Positions 21,481 to 33,810 of a stretch of 64,000 nt of DNA are shown piece by piece. The stretch lies in contig JAWKAU010000215.1 of the NCBI GenBank assembly GCA_033398695.1, forward strand, positions 1 through 64,000, in the 5' to 3' direction. Numbering within the stretch: the first letter of the stretch is position 1; each line of letters opens with the position of its first letter. Both the position numbers and the translations under genes were made by a program. Source of the stretch: Orobanche coerulescens (lineage: Eukaryota; Streptophyta; Magnoliopsida; Lamiales; Orobanchaceae). The notes under the pieces were generated by a model. That model was not told the DNA's origin and searched no databases. It was given only the letters and a program-made list of their open reading frames with translations.

Positions 21481-24042
21481 CAAGTGAAAATTATTTATAG
21501 TTCAGGGAACACCAACCCAATATTGCCCCTCTCCCCGCTAAAGAGCACATTTCTATTTCCGATCCTGTCAGTTATTCCCGAAAAAAACTTGTGAGTTGCT
21601 ACTTTGAGTTGTGCTAGCTGGAGTGACGAAGGTTTCTACCAGTTGTTATAATCACCATTTCGATTAAGGTACGTATTTTATTGTATTTTTTATTGTGATT
21701 TCGAAACTTTGTATTATTCATGTTACATTCGATAGCTTTTATGTAAAACGATTAAGTTTTATGATGATAATCATTATGATTAATTGTTTGTTGTGATTTC
21801 ATTTATAATTTGAACAATATTAGTTAGTTGGATTAATATTGGAAAATGTATATATTTTCAGGATGGACAAGAGTTGGATTGTGTTACGAAAATGGGATCC
21901 AAGTGTAATGGATGGGATGAAGCAGTTTATGAGATTTGTAAAAGAGCACGACAGTGGTAATACGTTGCACTACTGTCCATGTAATAAATATAGATGTCGC
22001 AGTGATATGTTTCGTTTTCCATTTGATGAGGTCTCGGAACACCTAAAGAAGAATGGTTTTTGGAGTAAATATATACATGTTGGATATACCACGGTGAAGC
22101 ACCGAATTCTGTTATTCCGTATGATCACGGACAATTTAGTGGTAACGACGGGTTCACCGATCTGAAGAGGAGGTTGATTGATGATGTGTTTGGTTTTTTC
22201 GAGGCGTTTGTACCAACTGAGCAAATCCCACGACCCCGTAGACCGTTGCCTTGCAATACTGTTGGGCTTGACAGGTACAATAAGCTAATTTAACTCCAAC
22301 AGACCCCTCTATACCCAGGGTGTAACATGACTATTCTTGACTGTGTCATGGAAACGATGAGATTAAAGGTGGAAAACAAATCATCCATCAAGTCTGTAGA
22401 TGATTACTTGGAGCTTACGAGTAATATGCTTCCACAGGGTCATCATCTTCCTAATACATATTCAAAAATGAGACGAATTTTGAAAGTTCTTGGTCTTTCC
22501 TACATTAAGATCCATGTCTGCATGTATGATTGTGTTCTATTCTGGGGGCATCCTAATGAAGACCTCACGAGATGTCCTGTATGTGATACAGAGAGATATA
22601 GGATCACTCCTTCTGGAAAAGAGAAACCGGTGAAGGTACTTTGGTATTTTCCACTAAAGGACAGGTTGGAACGGCTTTTTATGTCTCCTCACACGGCAAA
22701 AGCAATGAGATGGCATGCCGAGCCGCGCACTAATGACAGGGATACTATGATACACCCTTCAGATGGAGAAGCGTGGAAGCATATAGATAGGGAGTATCCG
22801 ATTTTTTCTTCAGATATCCGAAATGTGAGGCTCGGGATTGCATCTGATGGTTTCAACCCTTTTGGTAACATGAGTCTTTCATATACCATATGGCCTGTTG
22901 TAGTGATTCCTTATAATCTTCCTCCGTGGATGTGTATGCGGAAGGAGTATAATATGTTGACCTTGTTAGTCCCGGGGCCAGGATATCCGGGAAAGTGTAT
23001 CGATGTGTATATGAGACCTTTGATAGAGGAGCTGAAATTGTTGTAGGAGCAAGGTCATCTCACGTACGACAGTTATTCGTCCGATATGTTCTACTTGCAC
23101 GCCATGTGTATCGGCACTATTAGTGATTTTCCTGCATATGGAATGCTGTCTGGATCTGTTATTAGCGGATATAGAGGTTGTCCAGTGTGTTTGAATGCAG
23201 ATTGTGCTAGGTACCACTGTAGGAAAGTTATTCGAATGCGTCATCGGATATGGCTTGAGAGGGAACAAGAGTGGCGTATGGATGCTGCAGCATTTGATGG
23301 CACTGTAGAAATGGGCGAGCCACCACGACAGTGGACAGGTGATGAAATACTATCAATTCTTAATGAGTACGATTTTGGTCAGCTTAGCAACCATCCTGAT
23401 GTGATTGCAGCAACCCCTGAAAGGCCCGACAGGTATAAGTATTGGTCGCACAAAAGTATATTCTGGGAATTGCCTTACTGGTCCAAGTTACTGATAAGGA
23501 ACTTCTTGGATGTCATGCACATTGAAAAGAATGTTTGCGAAAGTGTGGTTGGGACAACCTTAGGTTGGGATGGAAAGACCAAAGACGGGCCAAAAGCACG
23601 CAAAGGTTTGGAAGAAATGAGCATAAGAAAACATTTGTGGTTGAAAACTGTCAAGGGAAAACAAAAAATGCCTAAGGCAGCTTACACCATCACTGCCGAG
23701 CAGAGAATTGAGATATTTTACTGGATAAAGACTGCTAGGTATCCTACTGGGTATGCTGGAAATATAGGAAGATGTGTTAATTTCAGGGAGAACAAGTTAA
23801 CTGGTTTGAAGAGTCATGATTGTCATATCCTACTCCAATGCCTATTTCCGGTATTTATTCGACCGTACTTACCAAAACAGGTGGTCGAGCCGTGTGTTGC
23901 ATTGTCAAGATTTTTTCAGAAATTATGTACGAGAGAAGTCAAGAGATCTGATTTGCGTAAAATCAAAGATGAGATCATCTATATCTTGTGCAAGTTTGAG
24001 CGAATATTTCCTCCAAACTTTTTTGACCTCATGCCTCACCTC

Positions 24043-24047
24043 ATGAT
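24043..24047 (+). repeat. Target duplication of LTR element A, left
   Basis: ATGAT precedes the left LTR of A and recurs at 32370-32374 after the right LTR. Removing one copy restores the Tnp2 frame. Confidence 0.93.
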
Positions 24048-24404
24048 TGTAATACCCGTAATTTTTGTTCCCCGGAAATTTTCTATTTTTGGCGGAAGTC
24101 TATTTTGACGACTTGCTTGGGACCGTTTCGTCATCCTGAGAATGATTAATTCTACACTTTTTGTCATCCGAGTTCGTTTCGGTATCGTTCTGTTGAATTC
24201 CGTGTTCTTTAGCGACTTTTCCACGTATGAGTTCGACTTTGTTAAATCACCATAAATTCTTGGAAGCTCCAAAAATTCTAAATCTTTGCAATATTATAGA
24301 GCATCGAGATATATTTCCAATGGTTCAAACGGTGAGTCAATCGGAGTCCGGACGAGAGAGTTATGGTCGTTTTAGCTCACCCGCTCGTTATTGGCCGATC
24401 ACTG

Positions 24405-24722
24405 CCGGCCGAACCCGGCCGTGTCGTCCGACACGGCCCGTGCCGTACTCGTCCGGAAATGCCGGAGTCTCTGCCTCAGGACCCGACCGTGTCGTCCGAC
24501 ACGGCCCGTGCCGAACCCTTCCGGATAAGCCGAATCGTCTGCCCAGCACGCCCGACCGTGTCGTCTGGCACGGTCGAGTCATGCCGAGTCGCTGTCGGAC
24601 GGGTCACTGTCGGAAGGCCCTCCGCGCCGCGACCGTGTCAAGCAGGACACGGTCGAGTCCCTGTCGGCCAGCTGTGCGACACGACCGTGCCGATCGGCAC
24701 GGGCCGTGTCCGGCAGGACAGT
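24405..24722. repeat. GC palindromic word array (LTR A U3)
   Basis: Built from CGACCGTGTCG, CGACACGGCCCGTGCCG and CCGGAA/TCCGG words in mirrored order, ending seven bases before the TATA box. About nine GACCGTG or CACGGTC words are seen. The 3' LTR has a shortened, altered version (30680-31005). Confidence 0.85.
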
Positions 24723-24728
24723 CAACCC

Positions 24729-24738
24729 CTATAAAAGG
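24729..24738 (+). promoter_or_regulatory. TATA box of LTR A
   Basis: CTATAAAAGG directly follows the word array. In the 3' LTR the matching site reads CTAAAAAAGG (about 31001), a damaged TATA. Confidence 0.75.
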
Positions 24739-25349
24739 CCCTGCAGACGTTTTTCTTGCCATTTTTCACCTTCTTCTTCTCCTCTTCCGCAGTTGGGCGT
24801 GTTCTAAGCTTGAATCCATGTTGTTTAACAACATATCCATGGAGTCTTGGAGCTCATATCATCAATCATCCATCCTATAACATCCTTTGATCGAGCGAAT
24901 CAGGTCAGATTTTCCAGAAATCTAATTTTGGGGATTTTGGGTATTTTGTTCGATTTCATCCGTTTAATCCGATTTAACTTAGGATTGTGATGGATTGATG
25001 ATTATTTAGATGTATTGTATCATTTCCCTTGTTATCCCATGGTTGGATCGTATCGATTCGTTGTTTTGGTCGAGTTCTTGACCGACGCCTTGAAGGTGTC
25101 CGGTAAAATGTCATAGAGGGGTTTTCGGGCGTTCTGCGATTATTCTTCCTCGTATGATCGATGATTTATTGAATTTATGTTGTTAGGGTCGAATTCTTGT
25201 GAAGAACTCGAGTCGAAACCCTTCCGTTCGTTGTCTTCTTCGTGGTTCAAGCTTCCCGGTCGAACCGTGTTCTTCGGGATCTTCGGTAACGTTTATTAAG
25301 GCAAGTATACATTTATGATTGTACGTTCTCGACTTTGAAAGTAAGAAAT

Positions 25350-25545
25350 ATTGATGGCATATCATGAAGGAACCGTTTTTACGGCATTCATAGATATATT
25401 AATTGGCATGTAATGAACGAACTGTTTTGACGGCATTCCTACATGTATCGGCGTATGAGGTGAACGAACCGTTTTGACGGCATTCACATACGTAACGGCG
25501 TATGAGGTGAACGAACCGTTTCTATGGAATTCACATACGTCTTAT
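25350..25545 (+). repeat. Fourfold tandem repeat in LTR A
   Basis: Four units of about 50-58 bases around GAACGAACCGTTTTGACGGC followed by ATTC; also present in the 3' LTR (31623-31812). The core contains AACCGTTTTGACGG. Downstream of the TATA box, so probably transcribed. Confidence 0.85.
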
Positions 25546-26089
25546 GAGATTTTAGTTATTCCGGAATACTAGTCTTAAATTGATGAATTGACGGATATTG
25601 ATGAATTGACGGATTACATTTACTTTATTGTCGAGAAGTATTATGTTTCATATTGTTATACTTGCACTAGCTATTCGACGGCTAACCCCTTTATGGGGGA
25701 AATACGTTTCATGTATTTCAGGTTCCAGGAGAGCGGACAGGCGGGTACCAGGTCGGCATGAAGATGATGGGCAAGTGTGATACTGTGTCTTGTCTCCGGT
25801 TATCTCTTTTGGTTTCCTCCATTCAGTGTTGTTGTACTGGAATGGATTTTTAAATACTCGAGTATTGTATTTCAGTTTCCTTGATGTTCCGGCCTGTGTT
25901 GCCGAGGTATTGATTTGTGCAGTGATGTATATGGTTTCATTGTTTATGGTTTCGAATACCATTTGTATCGTCTTTCTTTCTATTGTATGTAGACCTTATC
26001 GGTCAAGTTTATAGTTCCGCGTATGTTTAGCCTTGTGGGTCCCACGGCGCTGTAATATACCCTGAATAACTTGGGGGTGTTACAGAATA

Positions 26090-26101
26090 TGGTATCAGAG
26101 C
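26090..26101 (+). other. Primer binding site of element A
   Basis: TGGTATCAGAGC-type match (TGGTATCAGAGC, 26090-26101), complementary to the 3' end of initiator tRNA-Met, five bases after the LTR. Confidence 0.88.
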
Positions 26102-26622
26102 TTAGGTTTATGGATACCTAGGCTGTCGGTCTTTTGGGTCGATTGAGTCGGCATTTGCCCACAGTATCACTACTCTGCCATCATCACCGTGCGACCGGTA
26201 CTTGTAAGTCCTCTCACTCTTCTCGTATTTTTTCTTAATCGTTTCGTTTATAGCTTGGTATTCTTGGGAATTGGTCACTTCGAGAATGTGCGATTCGGAT
26301 TATACTTACGCACGTGTGTGCCCTTCAGAATGTTGGCTGAAAGTAGGAAGAATCGTGGCTGTGATCACGGACGTGAACCCTTCCTTGAGATTTTGTTAAA
26401 TTGCTAATTGCGATATTGGTGTGTAACGGTATTATGTTGAGACTTTGTTTAGGAGTTGCATGCTAGTATCACGGAGATCTTCGTCTTCACTGCACTGTAA
26501 GTATGTTGTTCGGATTATTCGAAAATTCTTGGTTATCTTGGTGATTTTGGATTTTCCATTGAAATGTTTGTGCGAGTGATTGCAAGTTTCGAGGACGAAA
26601 CTTATTTTTAAGGGGGGTAGAG
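26102..26622 (+). other. Element A interior, first segment, non-coding
   Basis: About 520 bases without a gag-like frame, ending GACGAAACTTATTTTTAAGG then GGGGTAGAG, a polypurine-like tract directly before LTR B. A full primer-site-to-polypurine interior of only half a kilobase is far too short for an element of its own. Confidence 0.7.
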
Positions 26623-27985
26623 TGTAATACCCCGATTTTTCGGATATATTTTTTTCGTTTATATATTAGATATCGTGGATGGTTAATTATGCTCGAGGAC
26701 GTTGTGAACGTTTGAAAATGTTATTGAATTGAGTATATGTATTGATTTTGCCGTATGCTCGTATTTGGTATGTCATGACTTTGGACAGGAATTGTTGAAA
26801 TTGGCTAAGTATGGAATTATTACTTACTTTAATATGGTGAGATTACGTACGTAAGATTGGCATGGTTACTTATGTCATGGCTAAGGTATTACGAACGTAA
26901 CGATGGCATCGGACATAACCGAGTCCTGTGAGGCTGGTGGGATCCTGTTTCGGCAACTTTCGGCGGAGGATGTTGACTGGTGAGTCAACGTCGTGTTACG
27001 ACGTTATACAGACGTGTTACGACGTAACACAACCATTATCTTGTAGCAAGTCAACCGGTATATTACGACGTTATATGGTATGGGTTACGTACATAATGGA
27101 TCGCACGGAATGAGGCAAAGGAGATGGTTACGTACGTTATGGATTTTGGATTACGCACGTTAAAGTTGTTACGTACGTTAAGAAAGGACACCTACGTACG
27201 TAATGAGAGTGTAATTTATATATTGAAGTGTTGCCTTTCATTTCTCTCACGATCCTTTGAGATATTTCTCTCCAAAACTCGTCCCTCTTCACTTTTAAGA
27301 GTGTTCTAAGCACTTTTAACATGATTGTGAGCTTGGAATCATGGAATTAGAGCTTAGTTATGGAACTATTGTTGATTCTTGAAGTGATTCCTTGTGTTAT
27401 CCATATTCTATGAGGTTTATGTTGAAGGAAGATAATGATATGCTTTGAATATGTTGATTATGATTATGGAATCATAGAGATATTGATGTTCTTGAGACCA
27501 TATGATGACTATGATGATTTAATGATTCTTGGAATGGAGTTCAATTATTCATTCTTCGTGGTTCGTCCATACAAGGTAATCCTCATATCCCTTTGATAGT
27601 GGCTCATTTTTTTTTTCTTTTTGGATTACTACTTGGGAGGGAGTATGTTGGGAATCGTGTATTTTGATGTTCGTCTTATTTTAATGAAAATGCATAAATT
27701 GGACTGTACTTTTATCCGCTGCGTGAGTATTTTTGAAATGGATTTTGGTATTTTGCCAATCAAATTTTATTTTGTAAAACCGATTCCCTAAATCGAGTTT
27801 TTGGCATTTTAACCTTGATCGCTTTGACGGTATTTGGAAAATGATTTTTTTAGTATTTGAAAAATATTACCGTCATCGGTCTTTTTGGCATTTTTGGAAT
27901 GACGTGGAAAATTGTGCTTAGCACAGTAAATCCTTGTGAGAAGGGTTTACGGCGTGTAATATTCAGGAGGATGCAGGGTGTTACA
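26623..27985 (+). repeat. LTR of a second family (B) inside element A
   Basis: Starts TGTAATACCCCGATTTTTCG and ends AGGGTGTTACA (1363 bp). It is preceded by a polypurine-like tract and followed by a degenerate primer site (ATTATGGTATCATGTG, 27986-28001), so it has 3'-LTR context on its left and 5'-LTR context on its right. It carries its own word array (26840-27205) and a TATA-like TTTATATATT at 27215-27224. Part of it (27700-27925) recurs inside element II at 57045-57290. Confidence 0.82.
26840..27205. repeat. TTACGTACGTAA word array (LTR B U3)
   Basis: At least eight copies of TTACGTACGTAA, TTACGACGTAAC or halves (for example at 26845, 26889, 26997, 27020, 27064, 27081, 27127, 27172, 27192). 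Ends about 10 bases before the TATA-like sequence. Same position as the GC-rich arrays of the other LTR families but a different word. Confidence 0.85.
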
Positions 27986-30332
27986 ATTATGGTATCATGT
28001 GATAATGTTATACGAGATTTGTTGGAATTGTAATAAGAGATTTCGGATGTTGATATGATCATTGAGATCTTCTTCATATGGTGATAAGGGTTTTGTTGCG
28101 ATTCTTGAGATTGTATGAATGACATGATGAAGAAAATGGTAACATGGAGATATATACCTCGGAGATGTTGTTCGAACGTGATTTCGGATATTTCATGTTC
28201 TTGAAGAAGTCTTGAATTATACGAGTTGATGAAAATTTTTTTAGAAGTGTTGATGTTTTGAAAATGAATATGGAATATTCATATCTAGAGCTAAACTATG
28301 TGTTGGAAATAATATTCGTATAGGAATACGAATGTGATTATGAGTTTGATGATACTATTATTCATCTCTGAATTTGGAAGCCCATACGTATGGAGCAAAT
28401 ATTCAAATCGAATGATTGGATTGTTTGATAACCTTTTTAATATGATTATCTATTGTTTTGAACCAGTCGGATGATTCGAATTGACGACGGTTATAAGTAA
28501 ATTTTAACGATGGATTTACGAGAAGGGAACCTTGTCAATTCGTATTTAAGAATTGAGTTTGGAACATTTAGACCCTTATTATTGGTCCGAATTGGTTGCT
28601 GATATGATCATCATATTTCGACTCGTATTGGATGTGGATTTGTAAGTGTCTGAGTTGGATTGTTCAGACTGTGATTAGTCGAGATATGGTAAAACGATTG
28701 AGTTCGTGGTTTGGTGGTATTGATATTGGTCGTCATCGAACCGGTTGATTATCAATCCTTCGTTTTACAATAAGGTATGATGTTTGATCGTGAATTATGA
28801 CTGTTGTGTTGCGGTTAAGGTTGAAGGGTTCGTCGATTAACTTGGTGAGACAAGTTTTATACTCGTACTAATCAATGAGACTAATGTTATCGTGTAGGCG
28901 TACGATTGTGTGTATCATTTTGGGACTTGGCCTCTTTATGATTGTATTGATGTCAAGGGATTGGTTGACACGACGCCGTCGGCAAATTATGCCAAATGTT
29001 ACTGTTGTTTGTAAATGGCGGTTCAAGGCATTACGAAACTTTTTGGTAAAGATGCTATCGATAGCCGGTACGCGGTATCGATGTATCGATTATTATTAAT
29101 CGCAAATAAAGTCGATCTGAGACATCGTTGAATATTTGTCATCGAATGGATCATTGCTATGATGTTGCGTTAACCGATTGGGGACATTTGAGATATTCTT
29201 TTGTCATCTCCGTTTCGGTGGTCGGTTTAAGACACCAGGACATCTATTCTATCGTATCATTGATTATCGATTGACCGTTCTAGGGTAATCGAGGTATTGA
29301 ATTGGGATTATCGAAGATAATTCCCATCCGTTGTCGAAGATACTCTCATCCGTTGTATCATTGTTATCGATTGGCCATTCTACGGTAATCGAAGTATTGA
29401 ATTGGGATTATCAATGATAATTCCCATCCGTTGAATTATTATTGTCGTGTTGACCGATTCAAGGCAGCACATTATTATTCTTGTGAACTCGGTAATTTTG
29501 TGATCGTTGAGGGTTGAGGATTTTCCGAATTGTTGTGTTGTGATCGTTGTTCGTGTTAATCGGTCCTTAGGGAATTCTGATCCCAGGATGGTTGTTTTGA
29601 ATATCGTTGGTCGTGTCGATCTTTCATTATTCGTGTGTCATCGTTCACTTGGTGAGTCGTATGATCCGTATTGGATGTTTTATCCCTTGAGTTTCGTTGT
29701 CATGTTGTATCGTGGCATATCTGGAATCATGTCTGCGTGCCGATTGGTTATGTGTAAGATTTTTAGCCAGGCACCCGATGGTCATGCGTGGATATTTCCG
29801 CATTGGACTGTGCACACGAGACGTAGTTCTTGAGGCTAATTAGGTACATTGTCACACGTATATTCTGGATTCCGTATACGGGGTGGACATGTGCACGAAC
29901 ATATTTCCGGATCGGGCGTACTGTGATGTCCCTCTTGAGCTTTATTGATTGATCGTTCGTAGTCCATGTTGTATTGGATATGTCCGACGATTTGCGACTG
30001 GTTGTTCATACGCCGAGGGGTATGTCCGACAGTCAGGTTTGCTTCTTTGAAATCTGTATTGTGATGATTTACAGCTTTGGGCTGTTCGGCTTTCAGGCCA
30101 TTGTGATGTATCGGTATTTCCGTTGGAGCCTTCGGGCATTGTGAATTCGTATCTTTTTCGGCATTGGTTTGGTTTACCTTCGGGTAATGTATTGTTATGT
30201 TCTATATTGATGATTCGCCGTTTGGGCGTATGTTTCGGTTCTTGTGCATCTCGTTGAGTTTTCCTGGCGAAATATTTCTTCCCCCTACCTGTTTTAAGTA
30301 TCGGGACGAAACTTCTTTTAAGGAGGGTAGAA
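27986..30332 (+). other. Element A interior, second segment, non-coding
   Basis: T/G-rich sequence with many short frames and no recognisable protein domain. It contains imperfect local repeats (GATTATCGAAGATAATTCCC, about 29307 and 29407) and a block (29700-30060) whose inverse occurs at 63680-64000 in element III. It ends with the polypurine tract (30312-30332). Confidence 0.7.
30312..30332 (+). other. Polypurine tract of element A
   Basis: CTTTTAAGGAGGGTAGAA directly precedes the 3' LTR; the same wording precedes the 3' LTRs of elements I and II. It would prime plus-strand DNA synthesis. Confidence 0.85.
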
Positions 30333-32369
30333 TGTAATACCCGTAATTTTTGTTCCCCGGAAATTTTCTATTTTTGGCGGAAGTCTATTTTGACGACTTG
30401 CTTGGGACCGTTTCGTCATCCTGAGAATGATTAATTCTACACTTTTTGTCATCCGAGTTCGTTTCGGTATCGTTCTGTTGAATTCCGTGTTCTTTAGCGA
30501 CTTTTCCACGTATGAGTTCGACTTTGTTAAATCACCATAAATTCTTGGAAGCTCCAAAAATTCTAAATCTTTGCAATATTATAGAGCATCGAGTTAGCTT
30601 TCCAATGGTTTAAACGGTGAGTCAATCGGAGTCCGGACGAGAGAGTTATGGTCGTTTTAGCTCACCCGCTCGTTATTGGCGATCACGCGGCCGAACCGGC
30701 CGTGTCGTCCGACACGGCCCGTGCCGCATTTCGTCCGGAAATGCCGGAGTCTCGCCTCAGACCCGACCGTGTCGTCCGACACGGCCCGGCCGAACCCTTC
30801 CGGATAAGCGAGAATCGTCGCCCGGACGCCCGACCGTGTCGCCTAGCACGGCCGAGTCATGCCGAAGTCATTGTCGGACGGGTCACCGCCGGAAGGCCCT
30901 CCGCGCCGCGACCGTGTCAAGCAGACACGGTCGAGTCCCCGCCGGGTTATGCGACACGACCGTGCCGATCGGGCACGGCCGTGTCCGGCAGATACCAACC
31001 CCTAAAAAAGGCCCTGCAAACGTTTTTCTTGCCATTTTTCACCTTCTTCTTCTCCTTTTCCGCAGCTGGGCGTGTTCTAAGCTTGAAGCCATGTTGTTTA
31101 ACAACATATCCATGGAGTCTTGGAGCTCATATCATCAATCATCCATCCTATAACATCCTTTGATCGAGCGAATCAGGTCAGATTTTCCAGAAATCTAATT
31201 TTGGGGATTTTGGGTATTTTGTTCGATTTCGTCCGTTTAATCCGATTTAACTTAGGATTGTGATGGATTGATGATTATTTAGATGTATTGTATCATTTCC
31301 CTTGTTATCCCATGGTTGGATCGTATCGATTCGTTGTTTTGGTCGAGTTCTTGACCGACGCCTTGAAGGTGTCCGGTAAAATGTCATAGAGGGGTTTTCG
31401 GGCGTTCTGCGATTATTCTTCCTCGTATGATCGATGATTTATTGAATTTATGTTGTTAGGGTCGAATTCTTGTGAAGAACTCGAGTCGAAACCCTTCCGT
31501 TCGTTGTCTTCTTCGTGGTTCAAGCTTCCCGGTCGAACCGTGTTCTTCGGGATCTTCGGTAACGTTTATTAAGGCAAGTATACATTTATGATTGTACGTT
31601 CTCGACTTTGAAAGTAAGAAATATTGATGGCATATCATGAACGAACCGTTTTTACGGCATTCATAGATATATTAATTGGCATGTAATGAACGAACCGTTT
31701 TGACGGCATTCCTACATGTATCGGCGTATGAGGTGAACGAACCGTTTTGACGGCATTCACATACGTAACGGCGTATGAGGTGAACGAACCGTTTCTACGG
31801 CATTCACATACGTCTTATGAGATTTTAGTTATTCCGGAATACTAGTCTTAAATTGATGAATTGACGGATATTGATGAATTGACGGATTACATTTACTTTA
31901 TTGTCGAGAAGTATTATGTTTCATATTGTTATACTTGCACTAGCTATTCGACGGCTAACCCCTTTATGGGGGAAATACATTTCATGTATTTCAGGTTCCA
32001 GGAGAGCGGACAGGCGGGTACCAGGTCGGCATGAAGATGATGGGCAAGTGTGATACTGTGTCTTGTCTCCGGTTATCTCTTTTGGTTTCCTCCATTCAGT
32101 GTTGTTGTACTGGAATGGATTTTTAAATACTCGAGTATTGTATTTCAGTTTCCTTGATGTTCCGGCCTGTGTTGCCGAGGTATTGATTTGTGCAGTGATG
32201 TATATGGTTTCATTGTTTATGGTTTCGAATACCATTTGTATCGTCTTTCTTTCTATTGTATGTAGACCTTATCGGTCAAGTTTATAGTTCCGCGTATGTT
32301 TAGCCTTGTGGGTCCCACGGCGGGGCTCACGGCGCTGTAATATACCCTGAATAACTTGGGGGTGTTACA
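30333..32369 (+). repeat. LTR A, 3' copy
   Basis: 2037 bp, the same length as the 5' copy, although the word array is shorter here and an insertion of CACGGCGGGGCT-type lies near 32318. Single-base differences elsewhere are few. Followed by the ATGAT duplication. Confidence 0.93.
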
Positions 32370-33810
32370 ATGATCCACCTTCCCAGGCAGTTATTGGTCA
32401 CTGGTCCAGTGCACTACACGTGGATGTACCCGGTTGAAAGGTAACATAATTTTGTATGATATATATATATATATATTGTCAAATTAAGTATGATTTTTAA
32501 CACAATGACAATATTACAGGCAACTCGGTGATTACAAAGACTCCGTGGCCAATAAATCTGCACCAGAAGGATGCATTGCAGAATCTTACCTTGCGTCAGA
32601 GTGTATTACGCATATCAAGTTGTATTTGGGCACCTTCGAGCCCCCTTCCCGCTCTATTCCAGCAGATAAAATATAATTTAATCTTTCTATCATATCCACT
32701 GAGGTTGACGTCTATGGGAGGTTGCCAGGAAGACAATTAGACCCGTACGAGTCACGAATTGCACATTGGTGGATATTGCTCAATTGTCCAGAAGTTCAGT
32801 ACTGGAAAGACATCCACTTGTCATGCGATATGGTGCGAGGTGACACTAGATTCCACAATGACACTTTTGCCGACTATTTTGGAGAATGGGTACATATACA
32901 TTCAGTTGCTATTGCATTTTGGACTTAAGATATTTTTTTACATAAAAAGTTTATTTACGACAGATGACACACATACAAGATGACGGACACCCTAACTGGT
33001 CACGTGAACTTATGCTTCTTTCTATGAAGCCGGTTATGTCAAGAATTTATTCGATGGCCAAAGTCAACGGTGTCACATTCGTATGCCTTGAGAGAGACAA
33101 AAAAAGAAGATGTCAAAATTCTGAGGTTATGATAGATGGTGGATATTACGGTGTTCTTTTGGAAGTGGTAGAACTAATTTACGGGGAAGGCATGACAATT
33201 TACTTGTTTAAGTGTCGATGGTACGACACCAGTCTTGGAACCGATATGCAAGACGACTACGAGCTGTTATCTGTTGACACTTCCACTTCATGGTATGAAA
33301 GTGATCCTTTTGTATTTGCTATATCAGCAAAGTCGGTGTATTATTTGGACGACTTGGTGAAGAAAGGCCCATGGAAGGTAGTGAACGTTGTGACAACGAG
33401 GAATATTTTTAGTCTTTGCTATCGGGAGAAACAACAGTGCGATGACGATGATGCTTATCAAGAGCCAAATGCAGAAATATTCCACCATCAACGACAATTA
33501 CAATGAATAATGTTCTGAAGGACGAGTCGTTCGACTCGTGGTGATGCTCGCCGTACGTTGACGTTGATACAAACGAATTACTTGAAAATTCTGATGACGA
33601 TAATGTGGACGACTTGAGGCATATGTTGTCGGATATCAACTCAGATAATGAGACAGACTGTAGTGATGACTCAAACTATGAGCCATAAATTTAGTAGATG
33701 TATATTTTCATTTGTTAAATATAATTAAAAAAAATAGTAATAATAATAATCATAATCATAACATTAATATAATATCAATAATATTATTAAAAAAAAAATC
33801 GGGGGGTCTA

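Larger units (their letters stand above)
24048..26084 (+). repeat. LTR A, 5' copy
   Basis: Starts TGTAATACCCGTAATTTTTG and ends GGGGGTGTTACA. U3 carries the palindromic word array (24405-24722). A TATA box lies at 24729-24738, a CT-rich leader follows, then TGTTGTTTAACAACA (about 24820-24834), and the fourfold repeat at 25350-25545. Near-identical to 30333-32369 outside the word array. Confidence 0.93.
24048..32369 (+). mobile_element. LTR retrotransposon A (LARD type) in Tnp2
   Basis: 8322-bp element with two 2037-bp LTRs (24048-26084 and 30333-32369), each TG...CA, a tRNA-Met primer site, a polypurine tract and a 5-bp duplication ATGAT. The interior holds no gag, protease, reverse transcriptase or integrase frame, so it must be mobilised by another element. 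The 3' interior end GGGACGAAACTTCTTTTAAGG resembles the pre-LTR signature of plant Ty3/gypsy chromoviruses. The interior contains a complete LTR of another family (B, 26623-27985). Confidence 0.92.
21863..33688 (+). pseudogene. Tnp2-type CACTA transposase, interrupted
   Basis: Plant CACTA transposase. Order seen: transposase-associated domain from ATG 21863 (MDKSWIVLRKWDP, HYCPCNKYRC, then GFWSKYIHVGY); linker in a second frame (PYDHGQFSGNDGFTDLKRRL); Tnp2 core (LPNTYSKMRRILKVLGLSYI, KIHVCMYDCVLFWG, CPVCDTERYR, then KAMRWHAEPR and FNPFGNMSLSYTIWPVVVIP); then GCPVCLNADCARY, FLDVMHIEKNVCESVVGT and FFDLMPHLMI. Here LTR element A splits the codon run at 24047. The frame resumes at 32370 with HLPRQLLVTGPVHYTWMYPV, an intron (32441-32519), EGCIAESYLASECIT, a second intron (32890-32963), a DUF4216 block (GGYYGVLLEVVELIYG) and an acidic tail ending near 33688. 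Lesions besides the insertion: a frameshift near 22090, TAA at 22291-22293, TAG at 23044-23046 where TGG (Trp) is expected, and frame breaks near 32673 and 33504. Confidence 0.9.

Noticed and set aside
24227..24880. Long frames over the LTR A word array (and 30617-31163)
   Set aside because: They follow GC-rich palindromes, are open on several frames and both strands, lose frame between the two LTR copies, and show no domain.
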